A stretch of 64,000 nucleotides of DNA from Sphingomonas alpina (GTDB taxonomy: Bacteria; Pseudomonadota; Alphaproteobacteria; Sphingomonadales; Sphingomonadaceae): positions 2,294,001 to 2,358,000 of the forward strand of contig NZ_CP061038.1 in assembly GCF_014490665.1 (NCBI RefSeq). The letters run 5' to 3'. Shown piece after piece: positions 57,250 through 64,000 of this stretch. How positions within the stretch are numbered: position 1 is the stretch's first letter; the number at the start of each line of letters is the position of its first letter. The notes below the pieces were generated by a model. That model worked only from the letters and a program-made list of their open reading frames with translations. It did no database searches and was not told the DNA's origin. The translations under genes and the position numbers were made by a program.

Positions 57250-57481
57250 GTGCTGGCTGTTCCTGGCTGTTATTCCGGGATAAGTTTTTTTGCTGGCCAT
57301 TACGCTGAGATTGCAAGCTTGATGCCATCCTTTTTCAAAGGCTTAAGCTGAATCCGGCGGTTGTCGATAACAGCCAGCGAACAGCCAGTTATCAGCCAGA
57401 TATCAGCGAACGATGCTGGCTGTTATGGCCGGAACAGCCAGCGCAGAGATGTTCGAGATTTTCCTGTCATGTCAAAGAGCG
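57250..57481 (-). ncRNA. Element C: boxA-led array of AACAGCCAGC words
   Basis: Third copy, read on the minus strand. AACAGCCAG(C) or its complement occurs at 57252, 57263, 57369, 57380, 57415 and 57433, with a trimmed copy at 57392. Hairpin 1 (57415-57424 with 57433-57442) has a 10-bp stem and an 8-base loop. Late features: a degenerate copy of the A/B late block near 57304, an A7 tract (RNA sense), CGGAAT, and two words in tandem. The remainder of the 57190-57786 gap contains the upstream motif and no gene I can support. Confidence 0.6.
57467..57481 (-). promoter_or_regulatory. boxA-like antitermination sequence, element C
   Basis: Minus-strand CGCTCTTTGACATGA, identical over 15 bases to the sequence at 2966-2980 in element A and matching the rRNA-leader boxA core. 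Same distance from the upstream motif and hairpin 1 as in A. Confidence 0.6.
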
Positions 57482-57518
57482 GGCGGAAGGCCTGAACAGC
57501 GCTCCATCGGGATTCACC

Positions 57519-57546
57519 CTGCCATGACGCGCACCACTATTGAATC
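57519..57546 (-). promoter_or_regulatory. Conserved upstream motif of element C (GATTCAA-N15-TGGCAG)
   Basis: Minus-strand GATTCAA (57540-57546) then 15 bases then TGGCAG (57519-57524). The spacer ends GCGTCA, close to GAGTCA in element A. Probable promoter, 240 bp downstream of the pgk stop on the same strand. Confidence 0.5.
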
Positions 57547-57786
57547 AAGGACAGTCGAGAGCGACGCTTGCCGCCGACTGTCGATCCGTCGACCTAAGGC
57601 AGCAGATGCATGAAAAACCGGTAGAGGTAGGCGCCCTCCCCCGCTCTCGTCAGTCATGCGGCTGAGATGCGCGAGCCGGTCATGGAACGTTGCCGGCAGA
57701 GCCGACCGCGCCCGCGGGTTTTCACGAGCCCCGACGCAACGGCCAATCACGGGCAATTTATGCTGCGATGCAGCAAGTTCCCGGTA

Positions 57787-58986
57787 TCAGCGCGTCAGGG
57801 CCGCGACGCCAGGCAGTTCCTTGCCTTCCATCCACTCCAGAAACGCACCGCCCGCGGTCGAGACGAAGGTGAAGTCATCGCCGACACCGGCCTGGTTGAG
57901 CGCCGCGACCGTGTCGCCGCCACCGGCCACCGAGACCAGGGATCCATCACGCGTCAGGGCCGCTGCCGTCTTGGCCAGTGCCACCGTCGCCATGTCGAAC
58001 GGCGGCGTCTCGAACGCGCCCATCGGTCCGTTCCACACCAGGGTGCGGCAATTCTTCAGCACATCGGCCAGTGCCTCGACCGCTGCAGGGCCGACATCGA
58101 GGATCATCTCGTCCGGTGCGACCTCATGCACATTGACGGTGCGGACCGGCGGATTGGCGCGGAATTCCTTCGCCACCACCACGTCATAGGGCAGATGGAT
58201 CGTGCAGTTCGCCCGCTCCGCCGCGTCGAAAATCTCTTCCGCGGTACCGGTCAGATCATGCTCACACAGCGACTTGCCGACATCGACGCCGCGTGCCGCC
58301 AGGAAGGTGTTGGCCATGCCGCCGCCGATGATCAGGTGATCGACACGCGCAACGAGGTGCTTGAGAACGTCGAGCTTGGTCGACACCTTGGCGCCCCCGA
58401 CCACCGCGGCGACCGGGTGCTCGGGATTTCCCAATGCCTTGTCGAGCGCATCGAGTTCGACCTCCATTGCGCGGCCGGCAAAGGCCGGCAGGACATGCGC
58501 CAGGCCCTCGGTCGAGGCATGAGCGCGGTGCGCGGCGGAAAAAGCGTCGTTGACGTAGAAATCGCCGAGCTTCGCCATATCGGCGACCAGCGCCGGATCG
58601 TTCTTCTCTTCGCCGGCATGGAAGCGCGTATTCTCGAGGATCGCAACATCACCGGGTTGCAACGTGGCCACCGCCGCCACGGCTTCCGCGCCGGCACAAT
58701 CGCCGATGAAGCGCACCGGGCGCCCAAGCACCGCTTCATAGGGCCGGGTCAGCATCGCCAGCGACAGATCCGGATTGCGCTGCCCCTTGGGACGCCCGAA
58801 ATGCGCGAGGATCAAGACGATCGCGCCCTTGTCGGCCAGTTCGCCTACCGTCGGCAAGGTCGCGCGCAACCGCGTGTCGTCGGTCACCGCACCGTCCGCC
58901 ATCGGCACGTTCAGATCCTCGCGGACAAGCACGCGCTTGCCGGCGACATCACCCATATCATCGAGTGTTTTGAACGGCCTGGCCAT
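57787..58986 (-). CDS. pgk: Phosphoglycerate kinase
   Basis: 399 residues forming ATP and 3-phosphoglycerate. [14 protein letters not shown] at the N-terminus, [22 protein letters not shown], and the nucleotide site [11 protein letters not shown] near residue 365. Start [11 protein letters not shown] at 58986. Downstream of gap with an 86-bp gap that includes a small stem-loop. Confidence 0.95.
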   Translation of the reverse strand: MARPFKTLDDMGDVAGKRVLVREDLNVPMADGAVTDDTRLRATLPTVGELADKGAIVLILAHFGRPKGQRNPDLSLAMLTRPYEAVLGRPVRFIGDCAGAEAVAAVATLQPGDVAILENTRFHAGEEKNDPALVADMAKLGDFYVNDAFSAAHRAHASTEGLAHVLPAFAGRAMEVELDALDKALGNPEHPVAAVVGGAKVSTKLDVLKHLVARVDHLIIGGGMANTFLAARGVDVGKSLCEHDLTGTAEEIFDAAERANCTIHLPYDVVVAKEFRANPPVRTVNVHEVAPDEMILDVGPAAVEALADVLKNCRTLVWNGPMGAFETPPFDMATVALAKTAAALTRDGSLVSVAGGGDTVAALNQAGVGDDFTFVSTAGGAFLEWMEGKELPGVAALTR

Positions 58987-59041
58987 ACTTCTCAATTCCC
59001 GATCACATCAATGACGCGTGGCGCGCCCTATACCGCACCGC

Positions 59042-59060
59042 CGCCCCGGCAACCGGGGCG
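59042..59060. terminator. Stem-loop between gap and pgk
   Basis: CGCCCCGG pairs with CCGGGGCG around a three-base loop just after the gap stop. No U-tract follows, so it may be a partial terminator or a processing/stability hairpin rather than a full stop. Confidence 0.35.
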
Positions 59061-59072
59061 ACGGCATGGTCA

Positions 59073-60083
59073 TCAGATGAACTTGGCCATCGCGCCGGCC
59101 GTGTCGACCATGCGGTTGGAAAAGCCCCATTCATTGTCGTACCAGCTGACCACACGGACCAGCTTGCCGTCCAGCACCGCGGTTTCCAGGCTGTCGACGG
59201 TCGAGGATGCGGGCGTGTGCATCAGGTCGATCGAGACCAGAGGCTCATCGGTGTAATCGAGAATGCCTTTAAGCGGGCCGCTTTCCGACGCCGCCTTGAG
59301 GATCGCATTGACTTCATCCTTGGTCGTGTCGCGCGACGGGGTGAAGGTCAGGTCGATCAGCGAGACGTCCGGGGTCGGCACGCGGATCGCCGAGCCGTCG
59401 AGCTTGCCCTTCAGTTCCGGCAGGACTTCACCGACCGCGCGGGCAGCGCCAGTGGTGGTCGGGATCATCGACATGCCAGCCGCGCGTGCGCGGCGCAGAT
59501 CGGGGTGGATCTGATCGAGGATCTTCTGGTCGTTGGTATAGGCATGGACGGTGGTCATCAGGCCGCGCTCGATGCCGATCGCATCGTTCAGCACCTTGGC
59601 AACCGGCGCCAGGCAGTTGGTCGTGCACGAAGCGTTCGAGACGATGTCATGGCCCGCCTCGAGCTTGTCGTGGTTGACGCCGTACACGACGGTCAGGTCG
59701 ACACCCTTGGCCGGGGCCGAGATCAGCACCTTCTTGGCGCCGGCATCGAGATGCTTCTGCGCGCTTTCGCGGTCGGTGAAGAAGCCGGTGCATTCCAGCA
59801 CGATGTCGACGCCCAGTTCCTTGTGCGGCAAGTTCGCCGGATCACGCTCTGCGGTAACGCGGATGCGCTTGCCGTCGACCACCAAATCCTGGCCCTCGGC
59901 GGAGACCTTGCCGGGATATTTGCCGTGCACCGAATCGCGGCTGAACAGCCATGCGTTCGACTTGGCGTCGGCAAGATCGTTGATCGCGACGAGTTCGAGG
60001 CCGGTATCGCCCCGCTCCAGCACCGCGCGTGCGACAAGCCGGCCAATGCGTCCGAACCCGTTGATCGCAACCTTGATCGTCAT
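59073..60083 (-). CDS. gap: Glyceraldehyde-3-phosphate dehydrogenase, type I
   Basis: 336 residues. NAD-binding [13 protein letters not shown] at the start and the catalytic cysteine in [12 protein letters not shown] near residue 152, with the C-terminal [12 protein letters not shown]. Sits between tkt and pgk in the common tkt-gap-pgk order. Confidence 0.96.
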   Translation of the reverse strand: MTIKVAINGFGRIGRLVARAVLERGDTGLELVAINDLADAKSNAWLFSRDSVHGKYPGKVSAEGQDLVVDGKRIRVTAERDPANLPHKELGVDIVLECTGFFTDRESAQKHLDAGAKKVLISAPAKGVDLTVVYGVNHDKLEAGHDIVSNASCTTNCLAPVAKVLNDAIGIERGLMTTVHAYTNDQKILDQIHPDLRRARAAGMSMIPTTTGAARAVGEVLPELKGKLDGSAIRVPTPDVSLIDLTFTPSRDTTKDEVNAILKAASESGPLKGILDYTDEPLVSIDLMHTPASSTVDSLETAVLDGKLVRVVSWYDNEWGFSNRMVDTAGAMAKFI

Positions 60084-60107
60084 AGTCTTCCTCCTGATCT
60101 CCTCAAC

Positions 60108-60169
60108 CCGTTCGGGCTGAGCCTGTCGAAGCCCAAGCGCGCACCCTTCGACAAGCTCAGGGCGAACGG
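60108..60169. repeat. Inverted repeat of the TTCGACAAGCTCAG type
   Basis: CCGTTCGGGCTGAGCCTGTC at the left and GACAAGCTCAGGGCGAACGG at the right are inverted near-copies around ~20 bases. This repeat type is widespread in sphingomonad and some other proteobacterial genomes. It fills the tkt-gap gap and can form a long hairpin. Confidence 0.8.
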
Positions 60170-60190
60170 CTGGGCGTTAATTCCGGGGCA

Positions 60191-62152
60191 TTAATCCAAT
60201 GCAGCAATAATCTGTGGCGTGATCGCATCCGCGGTCAGGCCGAAATGCTCATATAGTGGCTCGATCGGCGCAGAGGCACCGAAGCCGTCGATGCCGAAGC
60301 GCAGGCCGGCATCGCCAGTGTAGCGCTCCCACCCCCAAGTCACTCCGGCCTCGATCGACACGCGCAGCGCGCCGTCGGGCAGCACATCGGCGCGGTAATC
60401 CTCGCTCTGTGCATCGAAGCGCGAGGTGCAGGGCATCGAGACCACATCGGCGCCGATGCCATGTTCTTCCAGCCGGTCGGCGACCGATATCGCGATATGC
60501 ACTTCGGATCCCGTCGCGATCAGCACAACCCGGCGCGCCGCATTGGCCTCGCGCAGACGATAGCCGCCTTTTGCGCTCAGCATTTCGCCACCGGTGCGCA
60601 GTTGTTGCAGATTCTGCCGCGAAAGCGCGAGCAGACCGGGGCCGGTCTTCTTCTCGAGCGCCAGCGCCCAGCATTCCGCCGTCTCGACCGCATCGCACGG
60701 GCGATAGACGTCGAGATTGGGGATCATGCGGAGCGACATGAGATGCTCGATCGGCTGGTGCGTCGGACCATCCTCGCCCAGCCCGATCGAATCATGCGTC
60801 ATGACGTAGATCACGCGCGCATGCTGCAATGCCGAGAGGCGGATCGCAGGACGGGCATAGTCGCTGAACACCAGGAAGGTGCCACCATAGGGAATGACGC
60901 CGCCATGCAGCGCCATGCCGTTCATCGCCGCGCTCATGCCGAATTCGCGGATGCCGTAATAGACATAGCGCCCGGCATAATCGGCACGCGTCAGCGGTTG
61001 CTGCCCCTTGGCCTTGGTATTGTTGGAGCCGGTCAGATCAGCCGATCCGCCGAGCATCTCGGGTACCAATGGCGTCAGGACGTCGAGCGCGAGCTCGGAC
61101 GATTTGCGCGACGCGACATTCTGCGGCGTGCTCGTCCAGCCGGCAAAGGCCTTGGCGACGACATTGCCGGCCGGCAAGTCGCCGGCCATGCGGCGTTCGA
61201 ATTCTACACGATCCGAATGATTTGCCAGTCGCTCCTGCCAATCCCTGCGAACACTAGCACCGCGTGCGCCCGCGGCAAGCCAGGTATCGCGGATATCAGC
61301 GGGAATCTCGAACGGCGCCGAGGGCCAGCCGAGCGCCTCGCGCGCTGCGGCGACTTCCGCCGCGCCCAGCGCCGCGCCGTGGGTCGCCGACGTGCCCTGC
61401 TTGTTCGGCGCGCCCTTGCCGATGATCGTGTGGCACTGGATCAGCGAGGGCCGCGGATCGGCCAGCGCCTCGTCCATCGCCCGCGCGATATCGGCGGTGT
61501 CATGGCCGTCGCACGACACGACATGCCAGCCGCTGGCGCGATAGCGCGCCGGAATATCCTCGCTGGTCGACAGGCTGGTCGCGCCATCGATGGTGATCTT
61601 GTTGTCGTCCCACAGCACATTGAGACGGCCGAGGCCGAGATGCCCGGCAAGGCCGACCGCCTCGTGGTTGATACCTTCCATCAGGCAACCATCGCCTGAA
61701 ATCACCCAGGTATTATGATCGACCAGGCTGTCATCGAACACCGCGTTCAGATGCCGCTCGGCGACCGCCATGCCGACCGCCATGGCAAAGCCCTGTCCCA
61801 GTGGCCCGGTCGTCGCCTCGACGCCGGCAAGTTCAAAATTCTCCGGGTGGCCGGCGCAGGGGCTGCCGAGTTTCCGGAAACGACGAATGTCATCCATCGT
61901 CGGACGCGCATAGCCGGTCAGGTTGAGCAGCGCGTAGATCAACATCGACCCGTGCCCGGCCGACAGCACGAAACGATCGCGATCGGGCCAGGCCGGATCG
62001 GCGGGATCGAATTTCAGGTAGCGGGTGAACAGCACGGTCGCGACATCGGCCATGCCCATCGGCATGCCGGGATGCCCGGAATTGGCGGCCTCGACGGCGT
62101 CCATCGCAAGCGCGCGGATGGCATTAGCGAGATCGGTATCGGATGCGGACAT
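60191..62152 (-). CDS. tkt: Transketolase
   Basis: 653 residues, thiamine-diphosphate enzyme of the pentose phosphate pathway. N-terminal SGHPGMPMGMADV, the ThDP motif GDGCLMEG...LNVLWDDNKI, and the C-terminal half with HDSIGLGEDGPTHQP. Start MSASDTDLANAIR at 62152. First gene of tkt-gap-pgk; divergent from the small coiled-coil gene. Confidence 0.95.
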   Translation of the reverse strand: MSASDTDLANAIRALAMDAVEAANSGHPGMPMGMADVATVLFTRYLKFDPADPAWPDRDRFVLSAGHGSMLIYALLNLTGYARPTMDDIRRFRKLGSPCAGHPENFELAGVEATTGPLGQGFAMAVGMAVAERHLNAVFDDSLVDHNTWVISGDGCLMEGINHEAVGLAGHLGLGRLNVLWDDNKITIDGATSLSTSEDIPARYRASGWHVVSCDGHDTADIARAMDEALADPRPSLIQCHTIIGKGAPNKQGTSATHGAALGAAEVAAAREALGWPSAPFEIPADIRDTWLAAGARGASVRRDWQERLANHSDRVEFERRMAGDLPAGNVVAKAFAGWTSTPQNVASRKSSELALDVLTPLVPEMLGGSADLTGSNNTKAKGQQPLTRADYAGRYVYYGIREFGMSAAMNGMALHGGVIPYGGTFLVFSDYARPAIRLSALQHARVIYVMTHDSIGLGEDGPTHQPIEHLMSLRMIPNLDVYRPCDAVETAECWALALEKKTGPGLLALSRQNLQQLRTGGEMLSAKGGYRLREANAARRVVLIATGSEVHIAISVADRLEEHGIGADVVSMPCTSRFDAQSEDYRADVLPDGALRVSIEAGVTWGWERYTGDAGLRFGIDGFGASAPIEPLYEHFGLTADAITPQIIAALD

Positions 62153-62322
62153 CGGTTTCCTCGGGTTACCGGGCCCCAAAAGCTCCTGGCGCAAAAAGTC
62201 TTGGTTGGGGGCAGCCGGCGAGTCGATAATGTGCGCGGTCTTTGCGGTGGCCCGAACGCTGCGTCAACCGGTGCGGTCCAAATCGATCTTGTCGCAGCGC
62301 GAAGCCGTGCTATCGCAACAAC

Positions 62323-62508
62323 ATGGCCGATGCCCCTTCTTCCGCCACCGACCGTATCGAGGTCGCCATTGCCCGGATCGAAGCCGCCATGGCTGCCCGG
62401 GCCCGGGCAACCGAGGTCCTTGCCATCCGTCATGAAGCGCTGCGCAGCCGCATGATCGAAGCGATTGCGGCACTCGACGACATCATCGCGCAGGAGGATG
62501 AGGACTGA
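62323..62508 (+). CDS. Small coiled-coil protein upstream of zapA
   Basis: 61 residues from MADAPSSATDRIEVA, almost entirely Ala/Arg/Glu/Ile helix with heptads, ending ALDDIIAQEDED. Overlaps the zapA ATG by one base, so the two are co-translated. A short acidic coiled coil ahead of zapA is common in this group; it may help ZapA act at the division ring, which is inference. Confidence 0.7.
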   Translation: MADAPSSATDRIEVAIARIEAAMAARARATEVLAIRHEALRSRMIEAIAALDDIIAQEDED

Positions 62509-62795
62509 TGGCCGACGTCACGCTGACCATCGGCGACCGCCGTCACACCGTTGCCTGTCGGGATGGGGAAGAGGACCAGCTGCTTCGCATTTCCAGCATG
62601 CTTGATGCGCAATGGGCAGCCGCGTCGCGTGCCGCAGGTGGCCTCAATGCCGAACGTACGATGCTGTTCATTGCGTTGATGCTCGCCGATTCGCTCGACG
62701 AGGCCCAGAACCGCCCGCCCGAAGGCGTCAGCAGCGCGCTGCTCGACCGACTCGCCGACCGGTTGGAAAGCCTGGCCGAAGCACTTGAGAATTAA
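62508..62795 (+). CDS. zapA: Cell division protein ZapA
   Basis: 95 residues. N-terminal beta domain (VTLTIGDRRHTVACRDGEEDQ) and a helix-coiled coil (ALMLADSLDEAQN) typical of ZapA, which bundles FtsZ filaments. Followed by the 6S RNA gene and fau, the standard order. Confidence 0.88.
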   Translation: MADVTLTIGDRRHTVACRDGEEDQLLRISSMLDAQWAAASRAAGGLNAERTMLFIALMLADSLDEAQNRPPEGVSSALLDRLADRLESLAEALEN

Positions 62796-62807
62796 CCTCT
62801 CAATCCC

Positions 62808-62813
62808 TATAAC
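62808..62813 (+). promoter_or_regulatory. -10 element of the 6S RNA promoter
   Basis: TATAAC sits 6 bases before the predicted 5' end of 6S RNA at ~62819. The position fits a sigma70 -10 box; I do not see a strong -35 upstream. Confidence 0.5.
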
Positions 62814-62818
62814 AATAA

Positions 62819-62985
62819 GTGGCGGGCACTGCCCGGTACGAGCCTTACCGATTATCCCTGAGGCGATTATTCTTCCTAGGGGGTTGTCCCTGCGCAGGTC
62901 TTGGCCTGTCGTACATGATCCCCACCTGATGCTACTGGCGTCAGAGGATATTCAGGCAAACGGCCACGGTGGTCCCGCCACAATC
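62819..62985 (+). ncRNA. ssrS: 6S RNA
   Basis: Non-coding gap between zapA and fau, the standard position of 6S RNA. The ends pair: GTGGCGGG at 62819-62826 with CCCGCCAC at 62974-62981, and inner segments (GCCCGGTACGAGCC, and GGCAAACGGCCACGG at the other end) can extend the closing stem, leaving a large central bulge. Length ~165 nt fits. 6S RNA mimics an open promoter and sequesters sigma70-RNA polymerase in stationary phase. Confidence 0.8.
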
Positions 62986-62998
62986 ACCGCATTTTGAT

Positions 62999-63544
62999 AT
63001 GATGCCCGACAAGCAAGCCGTGCGCACCGCGACGCGCGCCGCGCGCGACGCCTTTGTCGCGGCCACATGCCCCGTGATGACCCCGCCCCCCGCCTATCTG
63101 GAGCGGCTGTCGCACGGCATGACCGTGGCGTCCTATGTGCCGATGGGCAGCGAAGCCGATCCAAGCCCGCTCGCGCGCGCTGCGGTCGAAGCCGGATGCA
63201 TCATCGCCCTGCCCCATATCGTCAACCGCGCGACGCCGATGCGCTTCCTCAGCTGGGATACCGAAGCGGCGCTGATCGCAGGACCCTTCGGTCTGCACCA
63301 GCCGGCCGAACATGCCGCCGAGCTCAGCCCGGACATCATTCTTGCCCCGCTGGTCGCATTCGACCGCTCGCTCAACCGGCTCGGCCAGGGCGCCGGCTAT
63401 TATGACCGCGCGTTCCTGCGCTTTCCCGACAGCTGGCGTATCGGCATCGCCTGGTCGATACAGCAGGCCGAATCGCTACCCGTCGAGTCGTGGGACGTAC
63501 CGCTCCACGCCATCGCCACCGAAAGAGAATGGATCACCCGATGA
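62999..63544 (+). CDS. fau: 5-formyltetrahydrofolate cyclo-ligase
   Basis: About 181 residues converting 5-formyl-THF to 5,10-methenyl-THF with ATP. The signature LVAFDRSLNRLGQGAGYYDRAF near residue 125 and the N-terminal basic stretch TATRAAR are present. Two ATGs in a row (62999, 63002) are possible starts; the upstream frame belongs to 6S RNA. Stop overlaps the next gene (ATGA). Confidence 0.9.
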   Translation: MMPDKQAVRTATRAARDAFVAATCPVMTPPPAYLERLSHGMTVASYVPMGSEADPSPLARAAVEAGCIIALPHIVNRATPMRFLSWDTEAALIAGPFGLHQPAEHAAELSPDIILAPLVAFDRSLNRLGQGAGYYDRAFLRFPDSWRIGIAWSIQQAESLPVESWDVPLHAIATEREWITR

Positions 63545-63792
63545 CGCCCAGTTGGCGCAAGCCGGTCGGCATGCTGGCAATTCTCGCGATGATCACGATC
63601 TGGGTCATACTGGTGGCGACGGCATCCGACTGGGTGGGCACGTGGCATTGGCTGCTGCAGCTTGTCTTTTACGTCGTCACCGGCATCATCTGGCTGTGGA
63701 TTCTGCCGATGCGGCGCATGCTGCTCTGGATGGAAACGGGACGCTGGCGCCAGGTGGAGACGGGCAATGCGACGCGAGTGGGTAAAAGCTGA
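63541..63792 (+). CDS. DUF2842 family membrane protein
   Basis: 83 residues with two membrane helices (about 7-26 and 36-57), then a basic tail with RRMLLWMETGRWR, which fits DUF2842. Start MTPSWRKPVGML overlaps the fau stop; the end overlaps the DoxX-like gene start. Confidence 0.75.
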   Translation: MTPSWRKPVGMLAILAMITIWVILVATASDWVGTWHWLLQLVFYVVTGIIWLWILPMRRMLLWMETGRWRQVETGNATRVGKS

Positions 63793-64000
63793 CTTTCTCG
63801 CACGCGGGAGCGATGCCGCATTGCTCCTCGCGCGTGTCGTGATCGGCGCGTTCCTTGTCTGGGGCACCTGGGACAATGTCGTCAGCACCGAACGGATGAA
63901 CGAGTTCGCTGCGTTTCTGCGCCACAATCGCTTCGCGGCACCGGAGATCATGGCCCCGCTCTCGGTCTGGGCGCAGTTCCTGACCGGCATCGCGCTGATT
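63767..64000 (+). CDS. DoxX-like membrane protein, 3' end outside the window
   Basis: The frame is open from the ATG at 63767 (MRREWVKADFLARGSDAALL) to the last base, 78 codons. It has a membrane helix (~18-36, ALLLARVVIGAFLVWGTW), a polar segment (RHNRFAAPEIM) and the start of a second helix, typical of the DoxX/SURF4-like family. Overlaps the end of the DUF2842 gene. Function not deducible from the fragment. Confidence 0.7.
   Translation, partial: MRREWVKADFLARGSDAALLLARVVIGAFLVWGTWDNVVSTERMNEFAAFLRHNRFAAPEIMAPLSVWAQFLTGIALI

Overview
The window reads as a contiguous piece of a high-GC alphaproteobacterial chromosome, most likely Sphingomonas or a close relative in the Sphingomonadaceae. 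Support: the alphaproteobacterial SOS box (GTTC-N7-GTTC) in front of lexA; the order trpG-trpD-trpC-moaC, moeA, lexA, comEC, gltX, gltA; the nuoA-N operon followed by birA-coaX-RNase J; and zapA-6S RNA-fau. There is no prophage, insertion sequence, integron, CRISPR or tRNA that I can see. Almost everything is core metabolism, so the unusual material sits between and inside the core genes.

Layout. 1-3 kb: a beta-lactamase-fold serine hydrolase translationally coupled to an M17 aminopeptidase. 3.2-11.1 kb: tpiA (frameshifted), a PpiD-type chaperone, trpE, then trpG-trpD-trpC-moaC. 11.2-20.2 kb: a Q/R/A-rich lipoprotein, moeA, lexA, comEC, gltX, gltA. 20.3-27.5 kb: a signalling or polarity-like group, with a kinase-like protein lacking its phospho-acceptor histidine, a DUF2336 protein, an NTP-transferase-like membrane protein, an Hpt-like protein also lacking its histidine, and a large membrane-anchored coiled-coil protein. 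28-30 kb: small unrecognised genes, including a possible effector/lipoprotein pair. 30.2-49.5 kb, all minus strand: complex I in the order nuoA B C D (orf74) E (orf54, orf38) F (orf230) G H I J K L M N, then birA, coaX, RNase J and a DUF1467 protein. 49.6-57.2 kb: inositol-phosphatase-like gene, efp, M23 peptidase, L,D-transpeptidase, DUF882 protein, GFA protein, thiE, O-methyltransferase, monooxygenase, class I aldolase, TlpA-like thioredoxin. 57.8-62.2 kb: pgk, gap, tkt, encoded in the reverse of the tkt-gap-pgk reading direction on the map. 62.3-64 kb: a small coiled-coil protein, zapA, 6S RNA, fau, DUF2842 and a DoxX gene cut by the window end.

The main discovery candidate is a family of three homologous non-coding elements in the only three long intergenic gaps (about 2902-3197 on plus, 27601-27873 on minus, 57250-57546 on minus). 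Each has, in the same order and at nearly constant spacing: a GATTCAA-N15-TGRCAG motif; 41-43 nt from the start of TGRCAG, a boxA-like antitermination sequence (CGCTCTTT...); about 40 nt later a hairpin with an exactly 8-nt loop; a cluster of short CTGTT words; a conserved late block; an A or T tract; and a tandem pair of AACAG words. The pentamer AACAG/CTGTT is invariant, but the bases next to it are element-specific and are the same in nearly all copies inside one element (CGG and GGGTG in A, CATG in B, CCAGC in C). Stems stay paired while their sequence changes, which is compensatory covariation and points to a structured, probably transcribed and antiterminated, RNA family with locus-specific self-pairing words. 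I know of no described family with this layout.

Three genes (tpiA, an intradiol dioxygenase, a DUF2336 gene) each carry a single extra base that breaks the frame. All are +1 events, so sequencing error is the first explanation to exclude.
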